Source: Aliamphritea spongicola (lineage in GTDB: Bacteria > Pseudomonadota > Gammaproteobacteria > Pseudomonadales > Balneatricaceae). From it: 64,000 bases of DNA. The position numbers and the translations under genes were made by a program. The notes beneath the pieces are model-generated. The model was not told the DNA's origin. It saw nothing but the letters and a program-made list of their open reading frames with translations, and searched no databases. Shown piece after piece: positions 9,790-20,385 of this stretch (the first letter of the stretch is position 1; each line of letters begins with the position of its first letter). Location: positions 2,790,001 to 2,854,000 of the forward strand of contig AP025283.1 in NCBI GenBank assembly GCA_024347235.1, read 5' to 3'.

Positions 9790-11171
9790 TTAAACAGGGA
9801 GTGTGATCTGCACCGTCAGGCCGCCTTCCGGCGTATCCGACAGTTCATAACGGCCCTGGTGAAGCTCAACAATGGTTTTCACAATCGTCATGCCCAGCCC
9901 GGCACCTGGCAGGTGCTTATTCCCTGCCCGGTAAAAACGTTCGAACACCTGGGCTTTTTGCTCATCACTCAACCCGGCACCGTGGTCAATCACCCGCACC
10001 TGTAACTGCTGCCCTGCCGGCTCGATCTCAACCTGAATGCTGTCACCTTCATTACTGTAGCGAATGGCATTCTCGATCAGGTTACGTAACAGAATTCCCA
10101 GCAAGACCGGCTGGCCCTGCATACTCAATTCTGCATCAGAAGCGCTGCATTTGAGTTCAACATCCATGCGCCGGCTCAGGGCCTGCGGATACAGATCCGC
10201 AATCACATCACCGGCTACAGCTGGCAAAGCCACGGCTTCAGTTTTCATGCCGGTGGCATTTTGCGGATTCAGCCGCGCCAGCTCCAGCAACTGATTAATC
10301 AGCCGTTCCATCCGGGCTACCCCTTCATTCAGCTGAGTCTCGTTAGAAGTATCCGTATTAATGAACATTCTCAGTGCCGCCAGCGGAGTACGTAACTCAT
10401 GGGCAGCATCATCGGTAAAACGCCGCTCCCGTTCCAGCATCACCTCCACCTTGGCAAACATCGAGTTCAATGCGTCAATCGGTGCATTCAGCTCCGCTGC
10501 CAGATCCGGTTTCGCCAGCGGGGTCAGGTTATCCGGGTCACGTTCACTCAGTTCATTACTCAGCTTCACCAGCGGCTCCATGCCCTTGCGTACCACCAGA
10601 TAAATAGCCAGACACAGCAGCACAGCAGCCACTGTCAGTGCGGGAATGAAACTGAAGCTGATCTCAAGACTCAGGTAAGACCGCAGGGGATATTCTGAGC
10701 GCTGCGAATCCACAGCTGACGCTGCTCATCAAAAATGCTGAATACCCGCCAGGCATCATCCTCCAGTTCAATATCCTGAAATCCTGACACCGGAGCACTC
10801 AGCCCTGCACCCTGTTCTAACGAACTGAACAGCACCTCACCTTCACGGTTCTGAATGATCACCCCAAGGCCGTCTGCGAAATATTCAACGGACTCCTCTT
10901 CCTCATGATCCAGATCCTGATCAAAGTACTGCGACAGATCACCGCTGTGGTCTGCCTGCTGTTCCGGTCCAGCCACTCAACACTTCCTGAAGATCATCCT
11001 GTTCATGGGGTAGCAGAGTATCTATAAGGGAACTGGCCTGAATCAGCCCGGCATCAAACACCTCTTCCGTTTCATGCTGCGCCATGTACACCGCACTGAG
11101 CAGTGAAGCAAAGCCCCCAGACAAATCAGCGCCAGCGTCCAGTAAAGAATATACGTCTGAATTGAATACAC
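9790..11171 (-). CDS. Two-component sensor histidine kinase, QseC/TctE type (frameshifted)
   Basis: Membrane sensor kinase of about 460 residues that phosphorylates the neighbouring response regulator. In order it shows an N-terminal membrane helix (YILYWTLALICLGG), a periplasmic region rich in acidic residues (DLDHEEEESVEYFADG), and a second helix (IPALTVAAVLLCLAIYLVV). Then come a HAMP-like linker, the H-box FTDDAAHELRTPLAAL, the N-box LLRNLIENAIRYSNEG and the G-boxes (DHGAGLS, GAGLGMTIV). Breaks near 11128, 10960 and 10690 divide it; the first is a G run. The start is a GTG (11169-11171) or an upstream TTG overlapping the regulator stop, so it is co-transcribed with it. Confidence 0.85.
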
Positions 11172-11172
11172 C

Positions 11173-11818
11173 TTAGCTTTCAACAAAATAACCCACCCCT
11201 CTCACGGTTTTGACTAATTCTTTACCCAGCTTTTACGCAGGTTATGGACGTGCACTTCCAGCGCATTACTTTCCAGATCATTCTCGTAAAGCTGTTCTTC
11301 TATCTGACGCCGGGTCAGTACCCGTCCGGCACTTTCCAGCAAATACACCAGTAATTCGTATTCCCGGCGCCCCAGCGTGATTAACTCTTCAAGGAAGAAC
11401 ACCTGTCGCGCCTGGGTGTCTATCCGGATATCCCGGTACGTCAGCATGGCCTGGCTGCGGCCCGCAGCTCTGCGCTGCAAAGCCCGTAACCGCGCTTCCA
11501 GCTCATCCAGATCAAACGGCTTCACCAGATAATCATCAGCACCGTTATCCAGCCCTTCAATACGGTGGTTCACTGCATCCCGGGCAGTCAGAATCAGCAC
11601 CGGCAACTCAACCTCCCGGCGAATCCGGCGCAGCACCTCCAGCCCGTCTATATCCGGCAAGTTAAGATCCAGAATCACCAGCTCAGGCTGCAGCTCAAAC
11701 ACCGCATTGACTCCCGGCTCCCCGGCTTCAACCCAGTCAACCCGGTAACCCCGTTGCTGCAGATTCAGCTGAACCCCTGCCCCAGCAAAGGATCATCTTC
11801 AATTAAAAGAATTCTCAT
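11173..11818 (-). CDS. OmpR/PhoB-family response regulator (QseB-like), frameshifted
   Basis: DNA-binding response regulator of about 216 residues, partner of the sensor kinase that follows. The receiver starts MRILLIEDDPLLGQG, carries the phospho-acceptor in LVILDLNLPDIDG and the conserved Lys in DDYLVKPFDLDEL. The C-terminal winged helix shows LGRREYELLVYLLESAGRVL and EVHVHNLRKK. Two breaks are repaired by adding one base: a G run near 11778 and an A run near 11232 that restores HNLRKKLGKELVKTVRGVGY before TAA at 11173. The stop region overlaps the kinase start. Signal unknown. Confidence 0.88.
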
Positions 11819-11954
11819 AGACATCAACACACACAATTAACAACTGCCCGATGTAGCACATAGCTTCGGCTTATAATTGGCAGCCAGCATACACTATTGA
11901 ACTCCTTTAAGGCCTGACCAAAAGTACCAAAGAGAGTAATCTCCCGGCCAGATA

Positions 11955-11988
11955 CAAAAAACCAACAACCTTTAGGGCTGTTGGTTTT
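11955..11988 (-). terminator. Intrinsic terminator of the chemoreceptor gene
   Basis: On the minus strand AACCAACA pairs with TTGTTGGTT around a short loop and is followed by TTTTTT. It sits 20 bp past the stop at 12008. Confidence 0.85.
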
Positions 11989-12007
11989 GAAAACGCCACC
12001 GAACGGA

Positions 12008-13891
12008 TCAGACGCGGAAAGCAGCCACTGACTGATTAAGCTCATCTGCCACCGTGGCTAAACTCTGGGCCAGCGCCTTGTTCTGCTCGGACGTATCGAA
12101 CGTATTTTTCGCCAGATCATTAATCTCAACAATGCTGACATTAATGGTTTCAGCCACCGCAGACTGCTCTTCTGCCGCCGTGGCTATCTGGCTGTTCATA
12201 TCCTGAATGCTCACCGCTTCACCACCGATCACCGCCAGAGCCTGATTGGCATCCGCCGAGCGGGCTCCGGTTTCACCTGCACCGGCGGCATTCTCCTCCA
12301 TCAGTTTTACAGCACTTTCAGCGGCATTCTGTAAGTTGGTAATCATGTTCTGAATTTCACTGGTGCTGGCCTGGGTCTGATTCGCTAGGCCACGGATCTC
12401 ATCGGCAACAACCGCAAATCCCCGACCGGCCTCACCGGCACGGGCCGCTTCAATTGCCGCGTTGAGTGCCAGCAGATTGGTTTGTTCAGAAATGCCGTTA
12501 ATCACATCCAGAATGCTGCCCACCCGGTTGGTTTCGCTGTCCAATTGAACAATCACTTCCTGAACATGGCCGATGCCGGAAATCAGCTCGGTAATCTGGG
12601 TGTTCATATCAGCCACCACGGAAGTACCATGCCCAGCCGATTCATGGGCCTGATTGGCAGAATCCGCAGCCGTCTGGGCACTGCGTGCCACTTCTTCAAC
12701 GGTCATCGTCATTTCATTCATCGCCGTTGCCGTGTGTTCCAGCTGCTCCATTTGCTGATGAGAACTCTGATGCACCTGGCTGGCGGAGACCATAATATTC
12801 TGAGATGCATCACTGAGCTGGCCGGCAGTGCTGTTGATCGTGCCAACGGTCTTCCGCAAGCTGGCGATCATCGACAATACCTGCGCATAAATACCGGTTT
12901 CACTGCCCTTAATCTCAACATCGTGACTCAGGTCACCCGACGCAACCCGTTTGACCAGCGCCTCAATATCCCGGGGTTCACCACCAATCGGAACATACAT
13001 CAGACGGTGAATACAGTAATACACCACGAACAACGTGATCACGATAAACACCAGCGCCAACAGGCTGGCCAGCATCAGGTTTTCATTGGATGCCTGTAAA
13101 ATCTCATCCCAGGACACCCAAGCCCACACCATCCAGCCGAACTCCTCCACCCGGGTAGACACCACAAAATACTCGTTACCATCAAAAACATAACTGTGTT
13201 CACTGGTTGGCTGATCTTTGAAAGGCACATAGCTGGGACGCTGCTCATACAGGTTGGTGCCGATATAATCCGGATACTTCGCCGCCATAATGAAGCCATC
13301 CGCCCGGCTGACGAACAACTGATTGTTCTCATCCAGCCCCTGAATAAAATCAGTAATCTCATTCAGCGACAGGTTAATAGAAAGCACGCCCACAACGGCG
13401 TTACTGCGGATCACCGGAACAGCCACCGCCATCACCATATTGCCGGATGCACTGAGGTAAGGCGTGGTCATAATTTTACGTTCACCCGCCAGCGCCCGCA
13501 GATACCATTCACGCTGCTTCTGCTTGGCATTAAAGCCGGGAATCAGGCCATTCTTATTTACCGAATAGGTACGACCGTCCCGCAGCCCCACATATGCATT
13601 CAGCACACCGAACTGGCTTTTCAGCGCCTGAAGCTGCGGTAACAGCTGCTCAGAATTAACCTCACCATCAACGATCTGCACTTCACCGGAAATCAGTTCC
13701 AGTGCGTCAAACATACGGTTCAGTTTTTCGCTGATCGCTCTTGAAATCAGAAAAGACTGATTCTGCAACTTCCGCTCATAGTCATGAACCGAAGCGGTTT
13801 TAAAGTGATAAAAACCGACAACGGATATGCTGACAATCGCCAGCGCAAACAGCATACCCACGTAAATTAACAACTTTGCTTTAACACTCAT
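12008..13891 (-). CDS. Methyl-accepting chemotaxis protein with double-Cache sensor
   Basis: Intact 627-residue chemoreceptor. A first membrane helix (residues 7-27) is followed by a periplasmic dCache region with [20 protein letters not shown], the family motif [12 protein letters not shown] and [17 protein letters not shown] second helix ([16 protein letters not shown]) lies near residue 280, followed by a HAMP segment and a long cytoplasmic coiled coil. The invariant signalling tip [16 protein letters not shown] is present near residue 480. The ligand cannot be read directly; dCache receptors often bind amino acids or organic acids. An AT-rich Fur-like dyad lies about 75 bp upstream. Confidence 0.95.
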   Translation of the reverse strand: MSVKAKLLIYVGMLFALAIVSISVVGFYHFKTASVHDYERKLQNQSFLISRAISEKLNRMFDALELISGEVQIVDGEVNSEQLLPQLQALKSQFGVLNAYVGLRDGRTYSVNKNGLIPGFNAKQKQREWYLRALAGERKIMTTPYLSASGNMVMAVAVPVIRSNAVVGVLSINLSLNEITDFIQGLDENNQLFVSRADGFIMAAKYPDYIGTNLYEQRPSYVPFKDQPTSEHSYVFDGNEYFVVSTRVEEFGWMVWAWVSWDEILQASNENLMLASLLALVFIVITLFVVYYCIHRLMYVPIGGEPRDIEALVKRVASGDLSHDVEIKGSETGIYAQVLSMIASLRKTVGTINSTAGQLSDASQNIMVSASQVHQSSHQQMEQLEHTATAMNEMTMTVEEVARSAQTAADSANQAHESAGHGTSVVADMNTQITELISGIGHVQEVIVQLDSETNRVGSILDVINGISEQTNLLALNAAIEAARAGEAGRGFAVVADEIRGLANQTQASTSEIQNMITNLQNAAESAVKLMEENAAGAGETGARSADANQALAVIGGEAVSIQDMNSQIATAAEEQSAVAETINVSIVEINDLAKNTFDTSEQNKALAQSLATVADELNQSVAAFRV

Positions 13892-13965
13892 TCATCATTC
13901 TCCCAGGGAATTCCTGACAGAGAATATCCTGTAAGACGCGTTAAACCCAAACACTTACAACCCAA

Positions 13966-13988
13966 AATGAAAATCAAATTCTCATTTT
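13966..13988 (-). promoter_or_regulatory. Fur-box-like inverted repeat upstream of the chemoreceptor
   Basis: AAATGAAAAT and ATTCTCATTT are 10-bp arms with one mismatch, separated by CAA. The arms resemble the Fur consensus halves (AAATGATAAT / ATTATCATTT), but the centre is 3 bp instead of 1, so Fur binding is uncertain. Confidence 0.3.
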
Positions 13989-14064
13989 AGATACTTTATG
14001 TTGTTTTTAGTATTCATTTTAAAGGCGGAATTGACTGACATCCGCAGAGAGTCTGGAGCTTTTT

Positions 14065-14425
14065 ATGGCTTACATTTCCATTTTCTGTATGACTGATTCT
14101 CCAGATAACAGCAATTCAGCAAAGCTCTCACAGATCACAGTGATGAATGTTGAGCTATCAGCAGGTGCAGAGAGGTACATAGAAGAAGAGAACATCATCG
14201 ACTTTATGGCTGTCTATAAAGACTGGATCTACGGCTACTAGTTGGCCAAGAAATGCCTAGCGATCGTGAACGTCTCAGTGATTCGATGATTCTCCGCTTA
14301 CAGATGGCGACATGCTGTTGATCGATTCTGCAGATAGATGTGCCCAGTTCGGAAATATCTATGTGGTAGAGATTAGGAGTGAGTTGCGCGTGAAATGCTT
14401 AATGAAGCGGATGGATAGACGTTGA
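14065..14425 (+). pseudogene. Decayed S24/LexA-like phage repressor remnant
   Basis: A plus-strand coding relic read in three segments. The first ORF (58 codons from ATG 14065) ends at TAG 14239, with ELSAGAERYIEEENIIDFMA. In-frame past the stop comes LAKKCLAIVNVS. One added base gives GDSM, the catalytic serine motif of S24 peptidases, and one more gives DGDMLLIDSADRC, then FGNIYVVEI and LRVKCLMKRMD before TGA at 14423-14425. This is the C-terminal autoprotease and dimerisation part of a CI-type repressor. The N-terminal HTH is missing and an internal TAG is present, so it is a real pseudogene, perhaps also affected by indel errors. It marks the edge of an integrated element. Confidence 0.7.
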
Positions 14426-14449
14426 GCCATCAGCTCAGATAATAAGAGT

Positions 14450-14516
14450 GCCCGGCCTATCAAAATGAAATTATCTCGCATTACAAGTTTGAGCTATTAC
14501 GAGTGATAGGCCAGGC
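14450..14516 (-). terminator. Nested inverted repeat downstream of hamB
   Basis: The outer arms GGCCTATCA (14454-14462) and TGATAGGCC (14504-14512) are perfectly complementary. Inside them CTCG and CGAG pair. It lies about 35 bp past the hamB stop and may act as a terminator, although no strong U run follows on the minus strand; a T run follows on the plus strand. Confidence 0.4.
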
Positions 14517-14548
14517 TTTTCTGATATTAAAAGGTAAGCTTTGAATAT

Positions 14549-17038
14549 TTAATTACCAAGTAAGCTCAAAACTTCTTGTTTGCATAACTCAGGAATTTCA
14601 AGACGATCAAAATTTACATTCTTTAATTCTTTATAATAATCTTCGGTATCTAAATTATTAGCATCAAATTTTAAAACTTTACTCAGATAAATAGCTGTAA
14701 ATCTAGATACACCTAAAGCCATAATTTGTAAGGTATGGCGGTTACACGAACCAAATTCAAAATAAATATGATATGGTTCTAAGCTAATATTTTCTTCTCC
14801 GTTTTTCTTTTCGATAAGATATCTTAAAATATCATTATACGCGGAGAAAAACTTAACCATGTTAAATCGTACTTCTTGATCAAGTAGTTTCAAATGATCT
14901 CTAATAACAGAAGAAATGCTTTTTCTGTGTTAGCTAGAATATACTTAACTCTAGTATTCAGTATATCTTTTAAACTGTCTCCCTTAATCCAAGAATAAGC
15001 CAAACCGCTAATTAAGTTCTTATAAGATTCACTTTTAAGATCCCAACCTAGGCATAAAGCAAACAACTCAATAACGGTTATCATTTTGCTCTTTGCACCT
15101 GTAGCATATGGGTAGAGCAATTTTAAATCATTAAGGTCATCATAGTTCTCAATAAAGTCATACAGAAACTGCAAATAGTCAGCTCTAATAGCTTTATTTT
15201 TTTCTAATATTTCATCAGGAACCGTCACTGACAAACTAGTAACTTTTTCAATGGTTTTATCCAACTCGACAGTATTAGAATCAGTTCTAAATCTTTCAAA
15301 AATTTCAAGAGAATCTGTAGAGCGATAATCGTTGTATAGTTTACCAAAAGCCATTTCAGCTTTGCCGTACTCTTTTGAATTTAAGTCGAAATTAGATATT
15401 AACTCTTGAATAGTTCGTCCACCATCTTTCATTATGCTATCTAAGGATGACTCTATAATTTGAAGTTTCTCTCCTTTATAAACAGATTCTTCCCACTCAT
15501 CAGGTTGTACACACCAAATGTTTCCCTGAAACTCTTTCACTAGACGACCTGCACGACCCGATAAATTCAGAAAATCTGAACGATTCATCGGAGAGTCACC
15601 AGACTTTGGATTTTCAATAACAATGTGCTTAGCAGGAGATTTACCCCTGTAACAAGGTACTGGTACAACATATGAATTTAATTTCGTCATCTTTGAATAA
15701 ATTTTCAACACCCTGTCTAACTGTAGAAGGCATATGTCCATAGTGAAAACCAACTCCTTTCTCTAAACAAGAAATCAAAGGGTAATCAGGATGTATTTCC
15801 TTCTTTATAAAATCAATAAAGACTTTAACTTTATCACTTATAACGAAACTGCTATTTAATTCTGATATCTGAAACGCAACATTTTCTGCATCACCAGGAC
15901 CGTTTGAAAAAACTATAACAGAATCTATATCTTTCGATATAGCTTTTGCAACATAAGAGCGCCTCTTAACTTTCGGTTCTCTATAAGTGAAATTAACCGA
16001 TATTTCCCTATATTAATAGAGCTTGTATCTGTTAGTAAGTCTACATTTATAAACTTAGGTTTCATTCTAACCGAATTCAACAAGAATATATTTTGAGACA
16101 CCGGAGAAATAATTTCTGTGAAATATTTTCCTTCTTCATTAAGATTAAAAACATTTAAGAAATAATTAGGATTTTTTATTAACGGTGAAGCAAATAATAT
16201 ATTAATAGCAGGAAACATTTTAAGTGAATAGTCTATTACACTCTGAAGTAGAATACCTCTTTTTCCTTTTTGTATTTCATGAGCTTCATCAACAATCAAA
16301 GAGGAAATATATGGTTCATTATCTTCATGAGAGTTTAAAAAGCTCATCAATCTTTCTTGAGTAAAGACAAAAACACTTCCTGACTGCAATTGTTCTTCAT
16401 TTGAAGGAAACGGCGCAGTTCTTACAAGAACATCACTCAAACCTTTATCTCTAAGCAAACTCCTTAACCTTGAAGAAACTTCAGTTATTAAAGCTCTAGT
16501 AGGAACTATATAAACTATGGACTTCTTACGGACCTTTTAGTTTATCTATCAAATCCATGCCGAGTATGAACGACTTTCCTGCCGATGTAGGTGCAGAAAC
16601 ACTGAGAAATTTTTCTTTTTAATGATGTATAAAATTTATATTGAAAATCTGTAAGTTGAATTTTTCGATCATCATCAAAAACAGAGTTTTCAATTTCTCT
16701 AGATAAAGTCTCTAGTTTGAGAAAGCTTGGTACTTTATTACTTTCCCCAAACCTATTTCTTAACAAAGCCCTACCAGGAAAATTCCCAAGCCTAGATAAA
16801 ATAACATCTGCAGCACCTAGCACTTTTTCATCATCTATTATATTTAACAGATCTGATATTATACTATAAGCATCAGTTTTATCTTGATCTCTATCTGATA
16901 AAGACTTCATAGATGATATCGCTATCAATCTATTTATTTCCTTTTCAGTCAGCTTATCCGATTCAGAAGTACTTTCACCTGGCATATATATTAGTGAGCT
17001 ATTCTTTTTAACTTGATAATTAAGTCAGAATATTCCAT
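14549..17038 (-). CDS. hamB: Hachiman anti-phage defence helicase HamB (multiple frameshifts)
   Basis: Superfamily-2, Ski2-like DNA helicase of about 830 residues that works with HamA in Hachiman defence. The motifs occur in order: Walker A SAPTSAGKSF (near residue 155), motif Ia IVPTRALITEV, DEAH in LIVDEAHEIQKGKRG (near 250), SPLIKNP, VIVFSNGPGDAENVA, GVGFHYGHMPSTVRQGVE, motif V CTSTLLQG-VNLPAKHIVI and motif VI LNLSGRAGRLVKEFQG (near 495). The chosen start, ATG 17036-17038 (MEYSDLIIKLKRIAH), is two bases after the restored hamA stop, indicating a two-gene operon. Breaks near 16995, 16600, 16525, 15945, 15665 and 14888 interrupt the frame. The DNA is far more AT-rich than the flanks. Whether the gene is functional depends on the frameshifts being artefacts. 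Confidence 0.85.
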
Positions 17039-17040
17039 TT

Positions 17041-17939
17041 TCAACCTAACGCTTTATTAAATTCGTTTCTAAATTCGACCACAGAAGGAAATGGTATAAA
17101 AATACATCAAAGCATAAGTGTTTTTATCGAAGACATCAAACTTTTCTGTATATTTTTACAAGCCTTTGGCTATCTTTCAAAAATTCAATTCTAAAGTTAT
17201 TATTTTTCTCTAGCAATATCGCCTACAGCCTCATCATAGCCCTTATAATCATAGCCAATCAAGCATGCATGATTTATCCTTACTGCCTCACTGGGTGCTC
17301 CGTTAACAAACAGGTTACCAATTTCTTCTTTAACAACCTCATCGGCATATTTATAATGCTTTGTAACCATCGAGAACTCATGTTCGAGCATATCTATATC
17401 GTGAAAATCACTTATACTCTGAAGTGCAGATGTTATTGCAGACGTGGCGCTTTTATATAATTTAGATTCACCAAAGTAAAAATCAACAAGCTTTAATTCT
17501 TTATTCCACTTAGCATGAATGCCATCTGATCCTTTAATTTCATCTTTATGATTAGTTTTAAGTTCCATCTTTGCTACAACTTGCGGAGCCTTAATTACTG
17601 CTTCCATTAAAAGAACAAAAGTGTCTCACCAGCTTCACCTGTTTTATCTGGAGAATCATCATAAACTTCTGGATTTCTAAATAAACTTCTGGCTTCTTTA
17701 GTTAGAATTGCTGATTGAACCGGGTCCAAACTTTCACTTCTATTTCTAGAAGAAATACAGTAGTGAATTATATATGCATAAAGAGTATTGGCTAAAGCTT
17801 TAATCATTGGTTGCTTATTTCCATCAAACTTAAGGTGATGAAAACGCAACTTAGCTTCAATTCCATTAATGGTATGTTGATGCTCTATAACATCAATACA
17901 TGTTGAAAAATGAGTAGGATCAACTGAAACATTTTTCAA
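17041..17939 (-). CDS. hamA: Hachiman anti-phage defence nuclease HamA (DUF1837), frameshifted
   Basis: Nuclease partner of HamB, about 299 residues. The DUF1837 signature is clear: TGEAGETLLFF-LMEAVIKAPQ, then KMELKTNHKD, GSDGIH near residue 138 and FYFGESKLY near 158. The Asp, Glu and Lys of these last two motifs are the expected nuclease centre. Breaks at about 17608, 17210 and 17110 are repairable; restoration gives an ending IPFPSVVEFRNEFNKALG before TGA at 17041. The literal ORF opens with TTG at 17939; an ATG at 17956-17958 lies in another frame, so the N-terminus is uncertain. AT-rich like hamB. HamA-HamB pairing is established for Hachiman; activity here is inference. Confidence 0.85.
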
Positions 17940-17958
17940 ATTCAGATTCGAAATTCAT

Positions 17959-18347
17959 CTACTATCTATCACCTATTTAGATTTACAATCTAAAGGCGAA
18001 AGAAAAACAATCGATACTGTATCCTTGCTCTCTAACGCCTGCTGCCGTTATTTATCAATATCCAGCTCGTCGCTGTATCAGTTACTCCAATTATCCACTG
18101 AAAGACTATACACCACCTATCAATTCAATCCCTATAACTTATACATAATATTAAACAACAATTTACATAAATATTTGATTAAACCTAACCAAACATAACT
18201 ACAATGATTGCATAAGTTATATATATATAAAACAACTTAAGTTATTTTGCATAAAACAACCTAAGAATTTACTATTATTCCTAAACCAAACAATGGTGCT
18301 ATCAAAATCACTTCAGTAATTAGCTATAGCTGATTTTGTTCACTGTA
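17959..18347. other. AT-rich intergenic DNA upstream of hamA with palindromic repeats
   Basis: About 390 bp with no credible gene. Positions 18205-18275 are very AT-rich and contain the palindrome AACTTAAGTT (18234-18243), an ATATATATATA run, two TTGCATAA copies and two AAAACAAC-TAAG copies. It may hold the promoter or operator of the defence operon. Confidence 0.45.
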
Positions 18348-18521
18348 TTAATAAATATGCCCCTTTTGGCGCCCCAATATGTCAGAGCCTTTATAGCCCC
18401 AAATATCCGCAATCTGCTTATAAGTAGTCGTCTGGCGGTTATACGCTATTTTTATTAAAACCGGCCAAGTCTGAGCTGCACGGTACCCTAAGGATGGAGT
18501 GCCTGATAAATAACTGATCAT
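18348..18521 (-). CDS. Small unidentified ORF, probably a truncated or frameshifted gene
   Basis: A 57-codon ORF (ATG 18519-18521, TAA 18348-18350). It reads YRAAQTWPVLIKIAYNRQTT, then TYKQIADIWGYKGSDILGR. The second half resembles a winged-helix-like fold. Past the TAA the same strand, with one-base shifts, continues YSEQNQL and LITEVILIAPLFG, so the gene was probably longer. I recall a small family with TY..LA..LGYKG and a following hydrophobic strand but cannot name it. It is oriented like hamAB, about 400 bp upstream, and may be an accessory or regulatory gene of the island. Confidence 0.4.
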   Translation of the reverse strand: MISYLSGTPSLGYRAAQTWPVLIKIAYNRQTTTYKQIADIWGYKGSDILGRQKGHIY

Positions 18522-18812
18522 AATGTAACAGCTCTCTGTGGCTAGAATTCAACGCAGTTTTATTAGCATCGATTAAACACAGTCACATCACAAAAACAGT
18601 ATCATCTTGGTATCAGTTAAGGGGACATTGAGCCAGATCAGAGGACCTATTGATCAAGAAGTGAACACCGCCAACAAAAATTACGAGTGAGTACGCAGAT
18701 TGTTCACCCCTCCGGGGCTATCGTCGCAAGCTCCGATGTGGTCTCGCTTCGCTCGGCTCGACTGCCTTCGGCAGTTCTCATCTGCCTATTAATTCCCACG
18801 CCGTAGAATGCA

Positions 18813-18839
18813 AAAGCCCGCAGTAAATGCGGGCTTTTT
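18813..18839 (-). terminator. Second copy of the tRNA terminator
   Basis: AAAGCCCGCA and TGCGGGCTTT form a 10-bp stem flanked by A and T runs, so it can act in both directions. It is the duplicated version of the hairpin at 18989-19015. Confidence 0.65.
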
Positions 18840-18988
18840 ATATCTGGTAGGACTAGGCAGATTATTCACGGCTTCGCCGCTCACCCCTTCGGGGCTATCG
18901 TCGCAGGCTCCGATGTGGTCTCGCTTCGCTCGGCTCGACTGCCTTCGGCAGTTCTCATCTGCCTGTAATTTCTCACACCGCAGAATGC

Positions 18989-19015
18989 AAAAAGCCCGCA
19001 GTAAATGCGGGCTTT
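18989..19015 (-). terminator. Intrinsic terminator of tRNA-Val
   Basis: AAAGCCCGCA and TGCGGGCTTT form a strong stem. On the minus strand it ends in TTTTTGC, directly after the tRNA 3' end. Confidence 0.75.
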
Positions 19016-19023
19016 CGGTATTC

Positions 19024-19100
<77 letters not shown>

Positions 19101-19113
19101 GAAGTGGGGTCGT

Positions 19114-19141
19114 ATTATAGGCAAATCGTTCCCGGACGCAA
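19114..19141 (-). promoter_or_regulatory. tRNA-Val promoter
   Basis: On the minus strand a -35 TTGCGT is followed after 16 bp by a perfect -10 TATAAT. The -10 lies about 14 bp before the mature tRNA 5' end, with a GC-rich discriminator in between. Confidence 0.75.
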
Positions 19142-19378
19142 GCAGTTTTTACCTGTGTTTTAACAACTTATGCATCATGAAAGACAAAACGCCTGATTAT
19201 CTGAATTAAACTCAATGTAATTCAGCTGCAGCTCATAAAACGCCCGTTAGACTTTAGTCAATGCTCAGCTTCTGACTGTTCTTTTACTCATTAAACACAT
19301 TACTCACACTTACACCCGCTCAGCCATGTATACTTTTCCAATCCAGACCGCTGAAGCATTTATCTGACAGGTTGTTTT

Positions 19379-20259
19379 ATGATTGCTGTTGTTCGCTCTC
19401 TGGCCTGTGTACTGCTTTTGCTGTTCGGTACCGTTGTACACAGTACGCCTCTGACACTGAAATTCTTTCAGACCGATTCCCGGTATAACTACCGGATCGA
19501 TCTGCTTAAACTTGCGCTGGATAAAACCGCCGCAACCGATGGTCCGTATCTGCTCAGCCCTGTTACGGAAGAGATGACTCAGGCCCGTGGCCTGCAGTCT
19601 CTGGAAATGAAACAGGAGATTAATATTGCGTTTCTTTCCGCAACCGCTGAGCGAGAAGCACGTTTTCTGTCGGTTAAAGTGCCTCTCCTTCAGGGCATTC
19701 TTGGCTACCGGATTGCGATGATTCATGAGCGTCAGGCGGATACTTTTGCCGGCATTAAGACCCTTGATGATCTGCGCCAGTTAAACGCCGGCTTTGGTAG
19801 CCACTGGGCCGACCTTTCTATTCTCGAAGCGAATCAATTACCGGTAACAGGCGTCGCCCGCTACCCTAATCTGTTCTCTATGCTCAACGCCGGTCGCTTT
19901 GATTACTTCCCCGGGGCATTAATGAAATCTATAAAGAGCTGGAAGAACGGAAACCGGATTATCCGCGATTAACGGCGGATAAAGGCTTTGCCTTTTATTA
20001 CCCCTACCCGGTATTTTTCTATGTCAGTAAGGATAATCAGGCGCTTGCTGACCGTCTGACCCGCGGGCTTGAGATGGCTAAGGCGGACAGTTCCTTTCAT
20101 CAGTTATTCATGAGCTACCACCGGGATACGATTAACCGGGCACGTTTACCGGAGCGGCGAATTTTCATTCTTAACAATCCTTCTCTCCCGACTGACCTAC
20201 CCCGCCCGAATACCCGTTGGTGGTTTGAGGAAGCTTTCCGCTCGGTCAGGGCTGACTGA
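19379..20259 (+). CDS. Periplasmic solute-binding-like protein (one frameshift)
   Basis: A 290-residue protein with a signal peptide (LACVLLLLFGTVVHS). The body resembles transporter-type binding folds without the usual ligand motifs: KTLDDLRQLNAGFGSHWADL, ILEANQLPVTGVARYPNLFS, ALADRLTRGLEMAKADSSFH. One break at the C run near 19910-19914; adding a C gives FDYFPRGINEIYKELEERKP and joins both parts. Such proteins occur as stand-alone sensors or periplasmic partners in marine gammaproteobacteria. It lies upstream of the H-NOX gene on the same strand with a 126-bp gap, so a link to it is possible but not shown. Ligand unknown. Confidence 0.65.
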
Positions 20260-20385
20260 ACATCTGCAGTCCTGTAACGGGGACATCTCAACAGTCCCCG
20301 CAATGGGTAACTAACGTACTGCAAACATCTGAATTCCCGTTATATTTAAAGGATATAGGTGAACAGCTACGTCAGGAGGACGTCC

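Noticed and set aside
18845-18863. The tRNA 3' fragment considered as the attL of the whole 14-18 kb island
   Set aside because: It lies only about 180 bp from the full tRNA and on the same side as the terminator; no further copy was found near 13900-14550, so the left end of the island remains undefined.
18700-19020. UUCG-type mini-hairpins considered as a REP/CRISPR-like repeat array
   Set aside because: They belong to a two-copy tandem duplication without regular spacers, so neither CRISPR nor a dispersed REP family is supported in this window.
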